From positions 2,028,501 through 2,092,500 of the forward strand of contig NZ_CP014227.1 of assembly GCF_001553545.1 (NCBI RefSeq): a stretch of 64,000 bases of DNA. The letters are read 5' to 3'. Positions within the stretch are counted from its first letter, which is position 1. Every line of letters starts with the position of its first letter. The notes under the pieces were generated by a model. That model worked only from the letters and a program-made list of their open reading frames with translations, did not search any database and had not been told where the DNA came from. The translations under genes and the position numbers were made by a program. Source of the DNA: Capnocytophaga haemolytica (GTDB lineage Bacteria; Bacteroidota; Bacteroidia; Flavobacteriales; Flavobacteriaceae). Positions 34,282 to 44,303 of this stretch are shown here, one piece after another.

Positions 34282-34884
34282 CTATTGGTTAGAGGTCTCC
34301 TCCTCAAAGATTTGCTGGATATTCTTGTAGGAATCCTTAATAAGCAGTTTTACCTCTTCTTCATCCTTCCAGCAGACCTTTTCGATATCTTCTTCGGTTT
34401 GAGGCACAGGCTTTTTCTTGAAAGAAGTATGCATATCATACCACACCGTTTCTTTGAGAAAGTACTGTCCATCACGTTTAAAGATGTGATAAGTTGTAGT
34501 ACGATAGCGGTCAATTAACAATTTCTTCACTCCAGTTTCCTCTTCCACTTCCCGAAGTGCACAAGTGGCAATATTTTCTCCTTTTTCCTTCTTTCCTTTA
34601 GGGAAGTCCCATTTTCCACGTCGATTCATAATCAGAATCTGGGATTTCTTGTTGCGCACGATGCCTCCTCCCGCTTTTATGGTAGGGATCAATTTCTTAA
34701 ACTTTTTGAGAAGTTTCCCCTTTTTAGGATGAAAAAGATAGAGGCTGTCTACATCCTTTCTACTTAGTTCCGAGAGGATTACCTCAAAGGAGATATCTTT
34801 TAGCTCGAAAAATTTGTTGGTTCCGATATTTTCCCGTACATTTGTCAAAATAATAGACTTATCGTCTAAGTAAATTACACACAT
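34282..34884 (-). CDS. Nudix hydrolase
   Basis: A 200-residue protein with a Nudix box GX5EX7REXXEEXG seen as GKKEKGENIATCALREVEEETG (about 115-136, split here into its two halves GKKEKGE and REVEEETG). An N-terminal about 70 residues are unrelated to the box and resemble a flavobacterial extension. Nudix enzymes hydrolyse nucleoside diphosphate-linked compounds; the substrate cannot be told. Its ATG is only five bases from the pyrE ATG on the other strand, and the pyrE promoter element lies inside this gene. It heads the run leading to crcB, DUF4230 and FAH. Confidence 0.9.
   Translation of the reverse strand: MCVIYLDDKSIILTNVRENIGTNKFFELKDISFEVILSELSRKDVDSLYLFHPKKGKLLKKFKKLIPTIKAGGGIVRNKKSQILIMNRRGKWDFPKGKKEKGENIATCALREVEEETGVKKLLIDRYRTTTYHIFKRDGQYFLKETVWYDMHTSFKKKPVPQTEEDIEKVCWKDEEEVKLLIKDSYKNIQQIFEEETSNQ
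34837..34844 (+). promoter_or_regulatory. TAnnTTTG promoter of pyrE, inside the Nudix gene
   Basis: Reads TACATTTG, with a TTTG box at 34813-34816 about 20 bases upstream and 45 bases before the pyrE ATG. Confidence 0.65.
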
Positions 34885-34889
34885 ATATT

Positions 34890-35531
34890 ATGATATTTAA
34901 TGAGTATACCGCTAAACAAACGGCTCAATATTTATTGCAAATTAACGCAATTAAATTGAAACCAGAAAATTATTTTACGTGGGCGAGCGGTTGGCATTCG
35001 CCAATTTATTGCGATAATCGTATAATTCTCTCATATCCAGGGATTAGAGAATTTGTAGCTCAGCGAATAGTTTTACAAATACAACAAAATTATCCGCAAA
35101 CCGAAGTCATTGCTGGGGTAGCTACGGGAGCGATCGGCATAGGTATGTTAGTGGCAAATCTACTTAAATTACCCTTTATATATGTTCGCCCGGAACCTAA
35201 AAAACACGGAAGACAAAACCAGATAGAAGGTTTGCTCGAAGAGAGAGCTAAGGTAATTGTTGTTGAAGATTTAATAAGCACTGGAATGAGTAGTCTTAAC
35301 GCTGTACGAGCTTTAAGAGATGCTGGGGCAGATGTATTGGGAATGCTTGCTATATTTTCTTACGGATTTAAGCTATCGGAAGAGAATTTCCAGAAGGAAA
35401 ATGTCATTTTACAGACGTTAAGTGATTATGATCACCTACTTAAAGCAGCCTTAAAAGAAGGGTACATTGAAAATGACGAATTGGAAACGCTTCAGGAGTG
35501 GAGGAAGAGTCCAGAAACGTGGAAAAAATAA
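34890..35531 (+). CDS. pyrE: Orotate phosphoribosyltransferase
   Basis: PyrE transfers ribose-phosphate from PRPP to orotate in pyrimidine synthesis. The 213-residue protein shows FTWASGWHSPIYCDNR, VIAGVATGAIGIGMLVA, the KKHGRQNQIEG flexible loop and the PRPP motif VIVVEDLISTGMSSLNAV. Base composition is more AT-rich than in genes that follow. It starts a plus-strand series with the RraB-like gene (21-base gap), the SRPBCC gene and aroC. Confidence 0.96.
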   Translation: MIFNEYTAKQTAQYLLQINAIKLKPENYFTWASGWHSPIYCDNRIILSYPGIREFVAQRIVLQIQQNYPQTEVIAGVATGAIGIGMLVANLLKLPFIYVRPEPKKHGRQNQIEGLLEERAKVIVVEDLISTGMSSLNAVRALRDAGADVLGMLAIFSYGFKLSEENFQKENVILQTLSDYDHLLKAALKEGYIENDELETLQEWRKSPETWKK

Positions 35532-35552
35532 CTTACTTATAATAGACTTTTT

Positions 35553-36329
35553 ATGGAGAATGTTAAAATACCTGAGAATTGGGCGGTCTATATCGGTGAT
35601 ATAGATGATAAGTCTGCGGTTTTTAGAGTGAATTTGGGGCTGGCTGAGGTCTTGCCCCTTGAGGGGTATCCCGAGGCGGTGCGGGTGAGTATTCAGCTGA
35701 AAAAGCCTGATGAGAATGGTTTTTACGATGAAGAAGAACGGGAGATTGCTTATGCTATTGACGATGCTATCGCAGCAGTGGTTGAGGCGCAGGGGGCTAT
35801 CCTCGCTGGGGTGGTAACCTACCAAGGGGAAGTGGCGTGGCATTGCTATGCCGCCAATGGGAAGGCGTTGGAAGAGGCGGTAAAGGCTGTAGAGGGGCAA
35901 TATTCTGACTATCCGCTTGCGGTGAAAATAGCTGCCAATGAGGCTTGGGAGGTGTATTTCGATTACCTCTACCCCAATATTTACGAGATGCAGGCAATCC
36001 AAAATGACAAAGTGAGGGATCACGCCAGAGAGGTAGGCGACCAAGTGGAGGTGCCTCGCCCGATAGAGCATTATCTCTATTTTGAAACCGACAAGGATAC
36101 ACAGCGCGCTGCGGATAAGATGCGCGAACTGGGCTATGAGATTATCGATGTGGGCAAGGTGGAGCCTGATGAGGAGGACGATCCTAATGCGGATTTGGGG
36201 TATCGCATCTTGGCATCGAAGGTGGGTACGCCCGTAGCTATCAACGTCGATACGTGGGATTTGGTAGATGTGGCGTTGGATAATAACGGGGAATATGATG
36301 GATGGGAAACGATGATAGTTAAGGAATAA
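35553..36329 (+). CDS. DUF695 plus RraB-domain protein
   Basis: A 258-residue acidic soluble protein. The N-terminal about 130 residues (ENWAVYIGDIDDKSAVFRVNLGL) match DUF695; the C-terminal part (about 160-230, HYLYFETDKDTQRAADKMRELGYEIIDV) looks like the RraB fold, known from an RNase E inhibitor. Bacteroidota lack a close RNase E regulatory system of the E. coli kind, so the role is open. It is placed between pyrE and an SRPBCC gene and probably cotranscribed. Confidence 0.78.
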   Translation: MENVKIPENWAVYIGDIDDKSAVFRVNLGLAEVLPLEGYPEAVRVSIQLKKPDENGFYDEEEREIAYAIDDAIAAVVEAQGAILAGVVTYQGEVAWHCYAANGKALEEAVKAVEGQYSDYPLAVKIAANEAWEVYFDYLYPNIYEMQAIQNDKVRDHAREVGDQVEVPRPIEHYLYFETDKDTQRAADKMRELGYEIIDVGKVEPDEEDDPNADLGYRILASKVGTPVAINVDTWDLVDVALDNNGEYDGWETMIVKE

Positions 36330-36384
36330 GGAATAAGAAATAAGGAATAAGAAATAAGGAATAAGAAATAAGGAATAAGGAAGT
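36330..36384. repeat. 7-bp / 14-bp simple repeat before the SRPBCC gene
   Basis: Alternating AAGGAAT and AAGAAAT units fill the whole gap between two plus-strand genes and reach the ATG. Purine-rich, so it may also act in translation start; no terminator or promoter is seen. Confidence 0.8.
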
Positions 36385-36777
36385 ATGGAATTAGAAAGTA
36401 AGAAAATTGTGGTGGGGAAGTCGCAAGGGGCTCTTTTTGAGCAGCTGGCGCAGGTACGGAACTTTGAACGACTGATGCCTGATAACCTCGTAAAGTTTGA
36501 GATGCTTAGGGACGATGCTTTTGTCTTTGCGCTGAAAGGTATGCCTGAAATCACTTTGGAGAAGAAGAGCGAAGTGCCTGCTACGCAGTTGGTATTGGGG
36601 GCTCCTGAGGGAAAACTGCCTTTTATGCTGACGACCAACCTGAACGCCCTGAGTGAGGACAGTACGGAGGTGCAAATGCACTTCAATGGCGACTTTAACC
36701 CGCTCATCGCGATGATGGTAAAGACGCCACTAGGAAAACTCATAGAGACGATTGTTAGTAAAATGCAGGAATTGTAA
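36385..36777 (+). CDS. SRPBCC (START-like) family protein
   Basis: A 130-residue protein of the SRPBCC/START-like fold: the N-terminal [26 protein letters not shown] is typical of this ligand-binding family, and the C-terminal helix [27 protein letters not shown] closes the cavity. Function unknown; homologues often sit beside pyrE in flavobacteria. The stop and the aroC ATG share one base (TAATG), so translation is coupled. Confidence 0.83.
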   Translation: MELESKKIVVGKSQGALFEQLAQVRNFERLMPDNLVKFEMLRDDAFVFALKGMPEITLEKKSEVPATQLVLGAPEGKLPFMLTTNLNALSEDSTEVQMHFNGDFNPLIAMMVKTPLGKLIETIVSKMQEL

Positions 36778-37841
36778 TGGCAGGGAATACATTTGGCAGG
36801 TTATTTAGGCTGACGACCTTTGGTGAGTCGCACGGTGAGGCGATAGGTGGGGTGATTGACGGCTGTCCACCCAATGTGGCTTTGGATTTTGAGGCTATCC
36901 AGCGAGAACTCGATCGGCGCAAGCCAGGGCAGTCGGCTATCGTAACCCAGCGCAAGGAGAGCGATAGGGTTCGCTTCCTCTCGGGGCTATTTGAAGGGCG
37001 CACTACGGGTACCCCCATTGGTTTTGTTATTGAGAATGAAGCGCAACGCTCAGGAGATTACGACCACATTAAGGAGGTGTATCGCCCCAGCCACGCCGAT
37101 TACACTTACGCACAAAAGTACGGCATACGCGATTACAGAGGTGGGGGCAGGTCCTCAGCCCGTGAGACGGCGGCTCGTGTAGTGGCGGGAGCTATCGGTA
37201 AGCAACTCCTCAAAGGCGTAAGCATCACTGCTTATACTTCTGCCGTGGGCGAAATAGCCTTAGCAACCCCATACGAGCAATTGGATTTATCGCTTGTGGA
37301 GGCGAACCCCGTACGCTGTCCCGATGTGGAGATAGCCGCGCAGATGGAGGCATACATCAAGGAAGTGCGCAAGGCGGGCGATACGGTAGGCGGGGTAGTC
37401 AGCTGTGTGGTGCAAGGCGTACCCATAGGCTTGGGCGAGCCCGTGTTTGATAAGCTCCACGCTGAGCTGGGGCGGGCAATGTTGAGCATCAACGCTGTGA
37501 AAGGCTTTGAGTATGGCAGTGGCTTTGCAGGTGCACGGATGCGTGGCAGTGCCCACAACGACCGCTTCAATGCCGATGGCACTACTCGTACCAACTACTC
37601 GGGTGGCGTGCAGGGCGGTATCAGCAATGGGATGGACATCTATTTCAACGTGGCATTTAAGCCCGTGGCAACGCTGATGCAGGAGCAAGAAGCCCTCAGC
37701 ACTGACGGCAGATTGGTGGCAATGCAAGGCAAAGGCAGACACGACCCTTGTGTGGTGCCGCGAGCCGTGCCTATCGTAGAAGCGATGACGGCCTTGGTGC
37801 TGGTAGATTTTTATCTGAGGAATAAAGCAATTAAAATTTAA
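36777..37841 (+). CDS. aroC: Chorismate synthase
   Basis: AroC turns 5-enolpyruvylshikimate 3-phosphate into chorismate with reduced FMN, the last shikimate step. Signatures: [24 protein letters not shown], the [29 protein letters not shown] block with the FMN-binding residues, and the C-terminal [16 protein letters not shown]. At 354 residues it is full length. It shares one base with the preceding SRPBCC gene. Confidence 0.97.
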   Translation: MAGNTFGRLFRLTTFGESHGEAIGGVIDGCPPNVALDFEAIQRELDRRKPGQSAIVTQRKESDRVRFLSGLFEGRTTGTPIGFVIENEAQRSGDYDHIKEVYRPSHADYTYAQKYGIRDYRGGGRSSARETAARVVAGAIGKQLLKGVSITAYTSAVGEIALATPYEQLDLSLVEANPVRCPDVEIAAQMEAYIKEVRKAGDTVGGVVSCVVQGVPIGLGEPVFDKLHAELGRAMLSINAVKGFEYGSGFAGARMRGSAHNDRFNADGTTRTNYSGGVQGGISNGMDIYFNVAFKPVATLMQEQEALSTDGRLVAMQGKGRHDPCVVPRAVPIVEAMTALVLVDFYLRNKAIKI

Positions 37842-37890
37842 TTATATAGGAATTCAAGCCCACCTTGATAAAGTTAAGTAACCACTCTCC

Positions 37891-38607
37891 TTAATCTATA
37901 ATTAATATCTCATCATCCTCCAACAGCGGCTCATTGCGCAGCCTGAGCAGTATCTGTGCCACTGTGATGGTATCCTTCTCACAATAAGTCGCAATGCGGT
38001 CTATATCACTCTCTTCATAGAACACCGTCCGCACCTCACTGCCATCAATATCATCCTTAGGTGAGGGAATACCCAGTATATGTGCCAAGAGTTTCAGCGA
38101 GGTATAGTGCTTATAATCACCAAACTTCCACAACTCCAACGTATCAATGTGAGGAATCTCCCACGGTTTCTTGCCAAAGAGTTGCAACTTCTGAGGCAAT
38201 GGCAACCCATTGATAATCATACGCCGCGCCACGTAAGGAATGTCAAACTCCTTGCTGTTGTGACCGCAGAGCAGCTGCTGTGCCCTGCTGTAATGTTCCT
38301 CGAGCAAGCGTGCAAAACCTTTTAAGATAGTGCACTCCTGACCCACAAAGGACTTTACCCTAAACGTGCGCTGTGCATTTCTAAACGAAAAAGCCCCCAC
38401 CGATATGCAAACAATCTTCCCAAACTCTGCCCATATCCCAGCACGCTCGTAGTACTCCTGTGGACTGAACTCCTCCTTGCGCACATAGCGCGTTTTCTCC
38501 TCCCACAATGTCTGCTCCTCATTTGAAAGCTCGGCAAAATCCGCGTACTCTGGTACCGTTTCTATATCAAAAAAAAGAATATCCTCTAAACGTATCTTCT
38601 CCAGCAT
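37891..38607 (-). CDS. 3'-5' exonuclease, RNase H-like (PolB-exonuclease type)
   Basis: A 238-residue DEDD-type nuclease. Motif ExoI is FFDIETVPEY, ExoII is CGHNSKEFDIPYVARRM and ExoIII is YCEKDTITVAQI, giving the D, E, D and D metal ligands of the DEDDy/PolB-like exonuclease group. It probably trims 3' ends of DNA or RNA; exact substrate unknown. It is convergent with aroC and single, its ATG at 38607 lying just downstream of a weak promoter-like TTATTTTG. Confidence 0.88.
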   Translation of the reverse strand: MLEKIRLEDILFFDIETVPEYADFAELSNEEQTLWEEKTRYVRKEEFSPQEYYERAGIWAEFGKIVCISVGAFSFRNAQRTFRVKSFVGQECTILKGFARLLEEHYSRAQQLLCGHNSKEFDIPYVARRMIINGLPLPQKLQLFGKKPWEIPHIDTLELWKFGDYKHYTSLKLLAHILGIPSPKDDIDGSEVRTVFYEESDIDRIATYCEKDTITVAQILLRLRNEPLLEDDEILIID

Positions 38608-38671
38608 TGCTATTGTAAATTAGAATTGCAAAATAACACATTTGCACTGAGATATACAAACTTTTAGATTG

Positions 38672-39247
38672 CTATTTTAGTTTTACTCCTCCTCGCACCT
38701 CCTCAAAAAATACCCTAAACTCCGCCTCAAACGCCTCTTCTTCTGCAAAGAGCACCTCTGGGGCGTGCTGCATTCCCGATTTAAAGTCGGTGCGAGCGTC
38801 CATTTGGTGGAATGTGCGGGTGATGCCCTCCACTGTGGCATAGCGTTCCAGCCAATTGTCGCGGAGCATATAGTGCAACAAGTGCTGTGCCTCGGGCTGC
38901 AATAGCTGACAATTCTGCTGCACTGAGGTGTAGAACCGCAGCGCAAAATCGTGCAGCGATATAGGCGAATACTCCCCAAAATGCTTAGCGAGCAGATAGT
39001 CATAAAAAATATCGACTATCACCCCCGCATAGTGATTAAAGCGCGGCACCAAGCGGCGTTTGCTCTGCCTGAACACAGGGTGCGCATCGGTAAAGGTATC
39101 TATACGCCGATGCAAAAGAATACCCCGCTGCAACGCCTCGGGGTACTCCTTATACTGATTGCCACGCACTGTATCGCCAATACAATTGCCGATCGTCAAC
39201 AGCGGGTCATCATCTCCTGATAAATAAATATGTGCTAAGAAGTTCAT
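38672..39247 (-). CDS. Acyl carrier protein phosphodiesterase family protein
   Basis: A 191-residue protein of the AcpH/DUF479 family ([29 protein letters not shown] at the start; [35 protein letters not shown], whose His and Asp residues bind metal in the HD-like fold). Members remove the phosphopantetheine arm from acyl carrier protein. The ATG overlaps the alaS stop by four bases, so it is translated from the alaS transcript. Confidence 0.9.
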   Translation of the reverse strand: MNFLAHIYLSGDDDPLLTIGNCIGDTVRGNQYKEYPEALQRGILLHRRIDTFTDAHPVFRQSKRRLVPRFNHYAGVIVDIFYDYLLAKHFGEYSPISLHDFALRFYTSVQQNCQLLQPEAQHLLHYMLRDNWLERYATVEGITRTFHQMDARTDFKSGMQHAPEVLFAEEEAFEAEFRVFFEEVRGGVKLK

Positions 39248-41877
39248 ATAAATTCCACTACCTTATCGAGTGCCTCAGCAATGCCTTCGGGCTTCTTACC
39301 GCCTGCTGTGGCAAAGAACGGCTGTCCGCCACCGCCTCCTTGTATATACTTACCCAATTCGCGCACTACCTTGCCTGCGTCTAAGCCTTTGGCTGCTGCC
39401 AGCTCTTTGTTGATATAGCACAAGAGCAACGCCTTACCACCCTCTTGCTCTGCCCCAAAGAGGATAAACGCATTGGGCACCTCAGCACCGAGGGCAAAGG
39501 CCAAATCCTTTAAGGTAGCCATATCCATATCGAGCTTTTGGGTGAGGAGCTGCACACCATTCACTTCCTTAAAGGCGGCTTTCAGTTCTCCTTTCTTCTG
39601 CAACGCCTGGGCGTGCTTGAGCTCTTCTATCTCTTTGAGCAATCGTGCGTTCTCTTGTTGTAGGTGACTCACGGCTTTCACAGGGTCTTGGGCATTCTTC
39701 AAGGTGTGTTTCACGGCTGCGAGCTGCTTTTCTTGTTGCTTAAAGTGCTCTAAAGCTGCCAGCGCAGTGATGGCCTCAATACGGCGTATCCCTGCTGCTA
39801 CTGCCCCTTCTGATACGATCTTAAAGTACCAAATATCACCTGTATTCTTCACGTGTGTACCCCCACAAAGCTCTCGGCTCTCACCGAATTGTATCATACG
39901 TACTTTATCGCCGTATTTCTCGCCAAAGAGTGCCATAGCCCCCTGCTCTACTGCCTGCTGAATGGGGATATTACGGTGCTCTTGTAGCGGTATCTTCTGC
40001 ATAATGCGCTCATTTACTCTGCGTTCCACCTCAGCGAGTTGCTCATCGGTTAGCTTGGCAAAGTGCGAGAAGTCGAAGCGCAAACTTTGGCCATCTACCT
40101 TTGAGCCTTTTTGCTCTACGTGCGTGCCCAATACCTCTCTCAGGGCTTGGTGCAGCAGGTGGGTAGCGGAGTGATTGGCAGCGGCTAACGCACGTGCTGC
40201 GGGGTGTACCTGTGCTTGAAATGGATCGGTGAGGTTATCGGGGAGGGTTTCCGATAGGTGTACAATGAGATTGTTCTCTCTCTTAGTATCGAGGATATAG
40301 GTAATAGTACCGCTAGCATCGGTAAGCGTTCCCTTGTCGCCCACTTGTCCACCACCTTCGGGATAGAAAGGCGTAGTGTTGAACACCAATTGGTAGTATG
40401 TGCCGTCCTTTTGGCTTTCCACTTTGCGATATTTCACCAAGCGCACCACTGCCTCAAGGGTATCATAGCCGATAAATTCCTCTTCATCGTCATCGCGAAG
40501 CACCACCCAATCGTCTGTCTTCACTTGGGCTGCGGCGCGCGAACGCTCTTTCTGCTTCTGCAAATGCTCCTCAAATCCTGCCTCATCAAGGGTTAAGCCT
40601 TTCTCTGAGAGTATCAGTGCGGTGAGGTCTATCGGAAAGCCGTAGGTATCGTACAGTTCAAACGCCTTGCCGCCTGAGAGCACCTTGTCGGTGGTGTTCT
40701 GTATCATCACATCGAGCATCAAAAGTCCTTGCTCTAAGGTGTGCAGGAACGAGTTTTCTTCCTCACGAATCACATTCTCAATGAGCAACTGGTATTTCTC
40801 AATCTCAGGGAAAGTGCTACCCATTTGCGCCACAAGCGTTGGCAAGAGCTTATAGATAAAGGGTTCTTTCTGCCCCAAAAAGGTAAAGCCATAGCGTATT
40901 GCCCTACGCAGAATGCGGCGTATCACATAGCCTGCCCCATTGTTAGAGGGCAGCTGCCCATCGGCGATGGCAAAGGATACGGCGCGCACGTGGTCGGCAA
41001 TCACACGGATAGCGATATTCACCGCCTCTTGCCCCTCAGTAAGGTCGGTGCCGTTGCTGTACTGAGTGCCTGTGATTTCCTCTATCTTGTGGATAAGCGG
41101 CGTAAAGACGTCTGTATCGTAGTTCGATTGTTTGCCTTGCAGCACCATACAAAGTCGCTCAAAGCCCATACCGGTATCGACGTGCTGCGCAGGCAGCTTC
41201 TCTAATGAGCCGTCTGCCTTACGATTGAACTCCATAAACACGTTGTTCCATATCTCAATCACCTGCGGATGGTCTTTATTAACGAGCTCACGCCCAGCGA
41301 CTTTCTTCTTATCTTCTGCCGAACGTATATCTACGTGTATCTCGGTACAAGGCCCACACGGACCTTGGTCGCCCATTTCCCAAAAGTTATCTTTCTTATT
41401 CCCAAAGAGGATACGCTCCTCTGGCACCAGCCCTTTCCATATATCGAACGCCTCTTGGTCGAAAGGCACGCCGTCTTGCTCACTGCCTTCAAAAACCGTT
41501 ACATAGAGGTTTTCTTTCGGGATACCATACACCTCAGTGAGCAGTTCCCACGCCCACGTAATGGCTTCTTTCTTAAAATAATCCCCAAACGACCAGTTGC
41601 CGAGCATCTCAAACATTGTATGGTGATAGGTGTCGCGCCCCACCTCTTCCAAATCGTTGTGCTTACCCGATACGCGTAAACACTTCTGCGTATCGGTAGC
41701 GCGCTTCATCGGCGACTTAGAGTGTCCAAGGAAATACTCCTTAAACTGGTTCATCCCCGCATTGGTAAACATAAGCGTAGGGTCGCCCTTGATGACCATA
41801 GGCGCAGATGGAACAATCGTATGTCCCTTACTCTCAAAGAATTGTAAGAATTTCTGTCGTATCTCTTGTGATGTCAT
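39244..41877 (-). CDS. alaS: Alanine--tRNA ligase
   Basis: AlaRS charges tRNA-Ala and edits mischarged serine and glycine. The 877-residue protein has the class II core ([33 protein letters not shown] and, about 230-250, the [18 protein letters not shown] block), the editing domain zinc site with NHSATHLLH and [12 protein letters not shown], and the C-terminal coiled coil plus C-Ala domain. It carries a promoter element at 41906-41913 and is followed in overlap by the ACP phosphodiesterase gene. Confidence 0.98.
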   Translation of the reverse strand: MTSQEIRQKFLQFFESKGHTIVPSAPMVIKGDPTLMFTNAGMNQFKEYFLGHSKSPMKRATDTQKCLRVSGKHNDLEEVGRDTYHHTMFEMLGNWSFGDYFKKEAITWAWELLTEVYGIPKENLYVTVFEGSEQDGVPFDQEAFDIWKGLVPEERILFGNKKDNFWEMGDQGPCGPCTEIHVDIRSAEDKKKVAGRELVNKDHPQVIEIWNNVFMEFNRKADGSLEKLPAQHVDTGMGFERLCMVLQGKQSNYDTDVFTPLIHKIEEITGTQYSNGTDLTEGQEAVNIAIRVIADHVRAVSFAIADGQLPSNNGAGYVIRRILRRAIRYGFTFLGQKEPFIYKLLPTLVAQMGSTFPEIEKYQLLIENVIREEENSFLHTLEQGLLMLDVMIQNTTDKVLSGGKAFELYDTYGFPIDLTALILSEKGLTLDEAGFEEHLQKQKERSRAAAQVKTDDWVVLRDDDEEEFIGYDTLEAVVRLVKYRKVESQKDGTYYQLVFNTTPFYPEGGGQVGDKGTLTDASGTITYILDTKRENNLIVHLSETLPDNLTDPFQAQVHPAARALAAANHSATHLLHQALREVLGTHVEQKGSKVDGQSLRFDFSHFAKLTDEQLAEVERRVNERIMQKIPLQEHRNIPIQQAVEQGAMALFGEKYGDKVRMIQFGESRELCGGTHVKNTGDIWYFKIVSEGAVAAGIRRIEAITALAALEHFKQQEKQLAAVKHTLKNAQDPVKAVSHLQQENARLLKEIEELKHAQALQKKGELKAAFKEVNGVQLLTQKLDMDMATLKDLAFALGAEVPNAFILFGAEQEGGKALLLCYINKELAAAKGLDAGKVVRELGKYIQGGGGGQPFFATAGGKKPEGIAEALDKVVEFI

Positions 41878-41905
41878 TTGCTTGTCTTATCCTAAAATGA
41901 AAGCG

Positions 41906-41913
41906 CAAAAATA
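41906..41913 (-). promoter_or_regulatory. TAnnTTTG promoter of alaS
   Basis: Reads TATTTTTG on the minus strand, 28 bases upstream of the alaS ATG. Confidence 0.6.
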
Positions 41914-41990
41914 ATACTTTTTACAAACATACGAAAGTATTTATACGTTTTTTTAAAAAGAAGCCCTCCCCCCTACCCTATTGAGATGCT

Positions 41991-42033
41991 AAGTCACCAT
42001 CGAAGCCACAACGAAGCGAGAACGGAGACATCC
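41991..42033. repeat. 11-bp-period array between alaS and the transketolase gene
   Basis: Units AAGTCACCATCG, AAGCCACAACG, AAGCGAGAACG and GAGACATCC; the last steps are 11 bases. In a divergent gap of 268 bases with no gene. Confidence 0.6.
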
Positions 42034-42093
42034 TTTTTTAATCCTTAACAAAAATTATTTAGGAAAAATTTGGAAGATTAAAGACAAAAAGTT

Positions 42094-42101
42094 TAAATTT
42101 G
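42094..42101 (+). promoter_or_regulatory. TAnnTTTG promoter of the transketolase C-half gene
   Basis: Reads TAAATTTG, with a TTTGG box about 20 bases upstream, 44 bases before the ATG. Confidence 0.65.
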
Positions 42102-42145
42102 CAAACTGTTAACAAATACACCATTTTAGATACCAAATTATTACA

Positions 42146-43099
42146 ATGAAAAAATATACAGATACAGGAAAAAAGGACACCCGCAGCGGCTTTGGCGCGG
42201 GTTTAGCAGAACTCGGGCGCACCAATGAGCGTGTAGTAGCCCTCTGTGCCGACCTCATCGGATCGTTGAAGATGGAGCAATTTATCGAGGAATGCCCTGA
42301 GCGTTTCTTCCAAGTAGGGATTGCTGAGGCAAATATGATGGGCATTGCCGCAGGCTTAGCTATCGGCGGAAAGATACCTTTCACAGGCACTTTCGCAGCC
42401 TTCTCCACAGGGCGCGTTTACGACCAGATACGCCAGTCGATAGCCTACTCTAATAAAAACGTGAAAATATGTGCCTCACACGCTGGGCTCACCCTCGGTG
42501 AAGATGGGGCAACACACCAGATATTAGAAGATATAGGTTTGATGAAAATGCTGCCTAATATGGTAGTGATCAACCCTTGCGACTACAACCAAACAAAGGC
42601 GGCTACCATTGCCATTGCCGACTATGAAGGACCTGTGTACCTACGCTTTGGTCGCCCTGCGGTAGCTAACTTCACACCTGAGCAACAGACTTTTGAAATA
42701 GGCAAAGGCTTACGGCTCACTGAGGGCAATGATGTTACTATCGTAGCTACAGGGCACTTAGTTTGGGAAGCTCTCCAAGCCGCTGAAGTGTTGGAGGCTC
42801 AGGGTATCAATGCCGAGGTGATTGACATTCATACTATTAAGCCTTTGGATGAGAGTATCATCTTACATTCAGTGAACAAAACTCGCTGCATTGTTACTTG
42901 TGAGGAACACAATTACTACGGCGGGATGGGCGAGAGTGTAGCACGCGTATTGGCACTTCACTGTCCTACTCCACAAGAGCTGGTAGCCGTAAATGACTCC
43001 TTTGGCGAAAGTGGCACCCCTGCTGAGCTAATGCACAAATACGGGCTTGATAAAGATGGGATAATAGCTGCCGTACAGCGCGTATTAAAACGTAAATAA
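42146..43099 (+). CDS. Transketolase, C-terminal subunit (split enzyme)
   Basis: A 317-residue protein covering only the pyrimidine-binding and C-terminal domains of a transketolase-type enzyme. Motifs include RFFQVGIAEANMMGIAAGLAIGGKIPF (the glutamate that activates thiamine diphosphate), HAGLTLGEDGATHQILEDIG and the C-terminal TIVATGHLVWEAL. The N-terminal, diphosphate-binding half normally is encoded next to it in split systems, but upstream is alaS on the other strand and downstream a terminator, so the partner must be elsewhere. It acts in the pentose phosphate pathway as part of a heteromer (inference from the family). Confidence 0.93.
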   Translation: MKKYTDTGKKDTRSGFGAGLAELGRTNERVVALCADLIGSLKMEQFIEECPERFFQVGIAEANMMGIAAGLAIGGKIPFTGTFAAFSTGRVYDQIRQSIAYSNKNVKICASHAGLTLGEDGATHQILEDIGLMKMLPNMVVINPCDYNQTKAATIAIADYEGPVYLRFGRPAVANFTPEQQTFEIGKGLRLTEGNDVTIVATGHLVWEALQAAEVLEAQGINAEVIDIHTIKPLDESIILHSVNKTRCIVTCEEHNYYGGMGESVARVLALHCPTPQELVAVNDSFGESGTPAELMHKYGLDKDGIIAAVQRVLKRK

Positions 43100-43128
43100 G
43101 TAGCTACCATCCGTGTAGCACGAACATA

Positions 43129-43174
43129 AAAAGATAGCTTTGAGCGATTATTATGATCACTCAAAGCTATCTTT
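43129..43174. terminator. Terminator after the transketolase gene
   Basis: A 15-bp stem, AAAGATAGCTTTGAG (43130-43144) with CTCAAAGCTATCTTT (43160-43174), flanked by A and T runs, between convergent genes. Confidence 0.88.
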
Positions 43175-43208
43175 CTATACTCATACCTGAGACCTCAAAG
43201 CTCAGTCA

Positions 43209-44267
43209 TCAGGCTTTTTGTTCTTTATTAAAATACACTAAGTAATAGTACATCTGGCGCTCCTCATCCCAACCTTTCTCAATAAACTTCTCAGCCGACT
43301 CAGGGTTTACGAAGTCCATACGGATTTGTATGTTGGTATCAAGGTCGATGACGTTCTTAATCTTCTTGCGCACGTCCGACACCGCTTTATTGGCTATGGG
43401 GAAGGCAGAAACGTCCTCAATCTGGTATTTAGGTCCCTTCTCTACCTTATAATTGCGAAACTCAGGGATCAGATCGGGGTTGTCTATAACTTCGTTCATA
43501 AACTGTGTTTCTTCAAACTCATCGTTCTTAGCAAAGTAATTGATAGCGCGGTTCATAAAGAGTACCTCCTGCTTCTTATCCTCAGCGGGGAGCACCACAT
43601 CCTTAGCAAAATCCTGACTGAACTTTAAGTACTTCTTAGTGTAGAAATTATCATCAATAAGCGCATCTACCCCGAGGAAGTTCTCAAGCCAATACTTGGT
43701 ATCATAGCGATTGCTATCGATAGAAAGCACCTTATAGCCTTCATCCTTATTGACATTGAACACGATACAACCCTTGTCGAGCTTGTGGATATTCACCCCC
43801 TCTTGCACAATCATATCCAGCTGGTTCTGGTGTTCTTCAAACTGCAAGAAAGGGTTCTTCACCTCCGATTTGAAGATACCTACCGCGTGCACCTTCTCAT
43901 TATCCAAATACGAGTCGTGCAGCAGGGTTACGTACACCTCACCACTCTTGATATGAGGGTGATTACTCTGGCGGTAGAGCAGTTCAGCAATCTTCTTCGA
44001 CTGCTCGTGCACGGTGCGCTCATCCTCAAAAATAGCACTTACCAATCGGTATAACTCATTCCCCTCTACATCCACCTCGTGCGTAAAGCGGTAGTAGTTC
44101 TCTTCCTTCTCACGGAAAGGTCTAAAAAAATACTCCTTGAGCAAACCCACTACCTCATCATTAAGGGCATAAGGCTGCTCAGAGAGAAATATCGGCTCTC
44201 CTTTGCTTTGGTTCCCCACACGGTGAATGGAGAGCGTCTCTATATTCGTTGTATATAAATTAAGCAT
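43209..44267 (-). CDS. Nucleoid-associated protein (NdpA/YejK family)
   Basis: A 352-residue protein of the 37-kDa nucleoid-associated family. The C-terminal stretch (SDVRKKIKNVIDLDTNIQIRMDFVNPESAEKFIEKG) and the central region with KCIVFN-like KGCIVFNVNKDEGYKVLSIDSNRYDTKYWLENFLGV fit the family. Members associate with DNA; precise role unclear. It is convergent with the transketolase gene and followed at distance by the pRiA4b-like gene upstream in transcription (36 bases), possibly cotranscribed. Confidence 0.82.
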   Translation of the reverse strand: MLNLYTTNIETLSIHRVGNQSKGEPIFLSEQPYALNDEVVGLLKEYFFRPFREKEENYYRFTHEVDVEGNELYRLVSAIFEDERTVHEQSKKIAELLYRQSNHPHIKSGEVYVTLLHDSYLDNEKVHAVGIFKSEVKNPFLQFEEHQNQLDMIVQEGVNIHKLDKGCIVFNVNKDEGYKVLSIDSNRYDTKYWLENFLGVDALIDDNFYTKKYLKFSQDFAKDVVLPAEDKKQEVLFMNRAINYFAKNDEFEETQFMNEVIDNPDLIPEFRNYKVEKGPKYQIEDVSAFPIANKAVSDVRKKIKNVIDLDTNIQIRMDFVNPESAEKFIEKGWDEERQMYYYLVYFNKEQKA

Positions 44268-44303
44268 TCCTTTTATTATGAATTATACATTATAAATTGT
44301 ACA

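Noticed and set aside
35451..36743. 430-residue minus-strand open frame opposite pyrE, the RraB-like gene and the SRPBCC gene
   Set aside because: Antisense to three recognised genes; hydrophobic, low-complexity product with no family and no promoter.
41963..41973. C-run near 41966 as a phase-variation tract
   Set aside because: Short, interrupted and in a divergent gap outside coding sequence and away from promoter elements.
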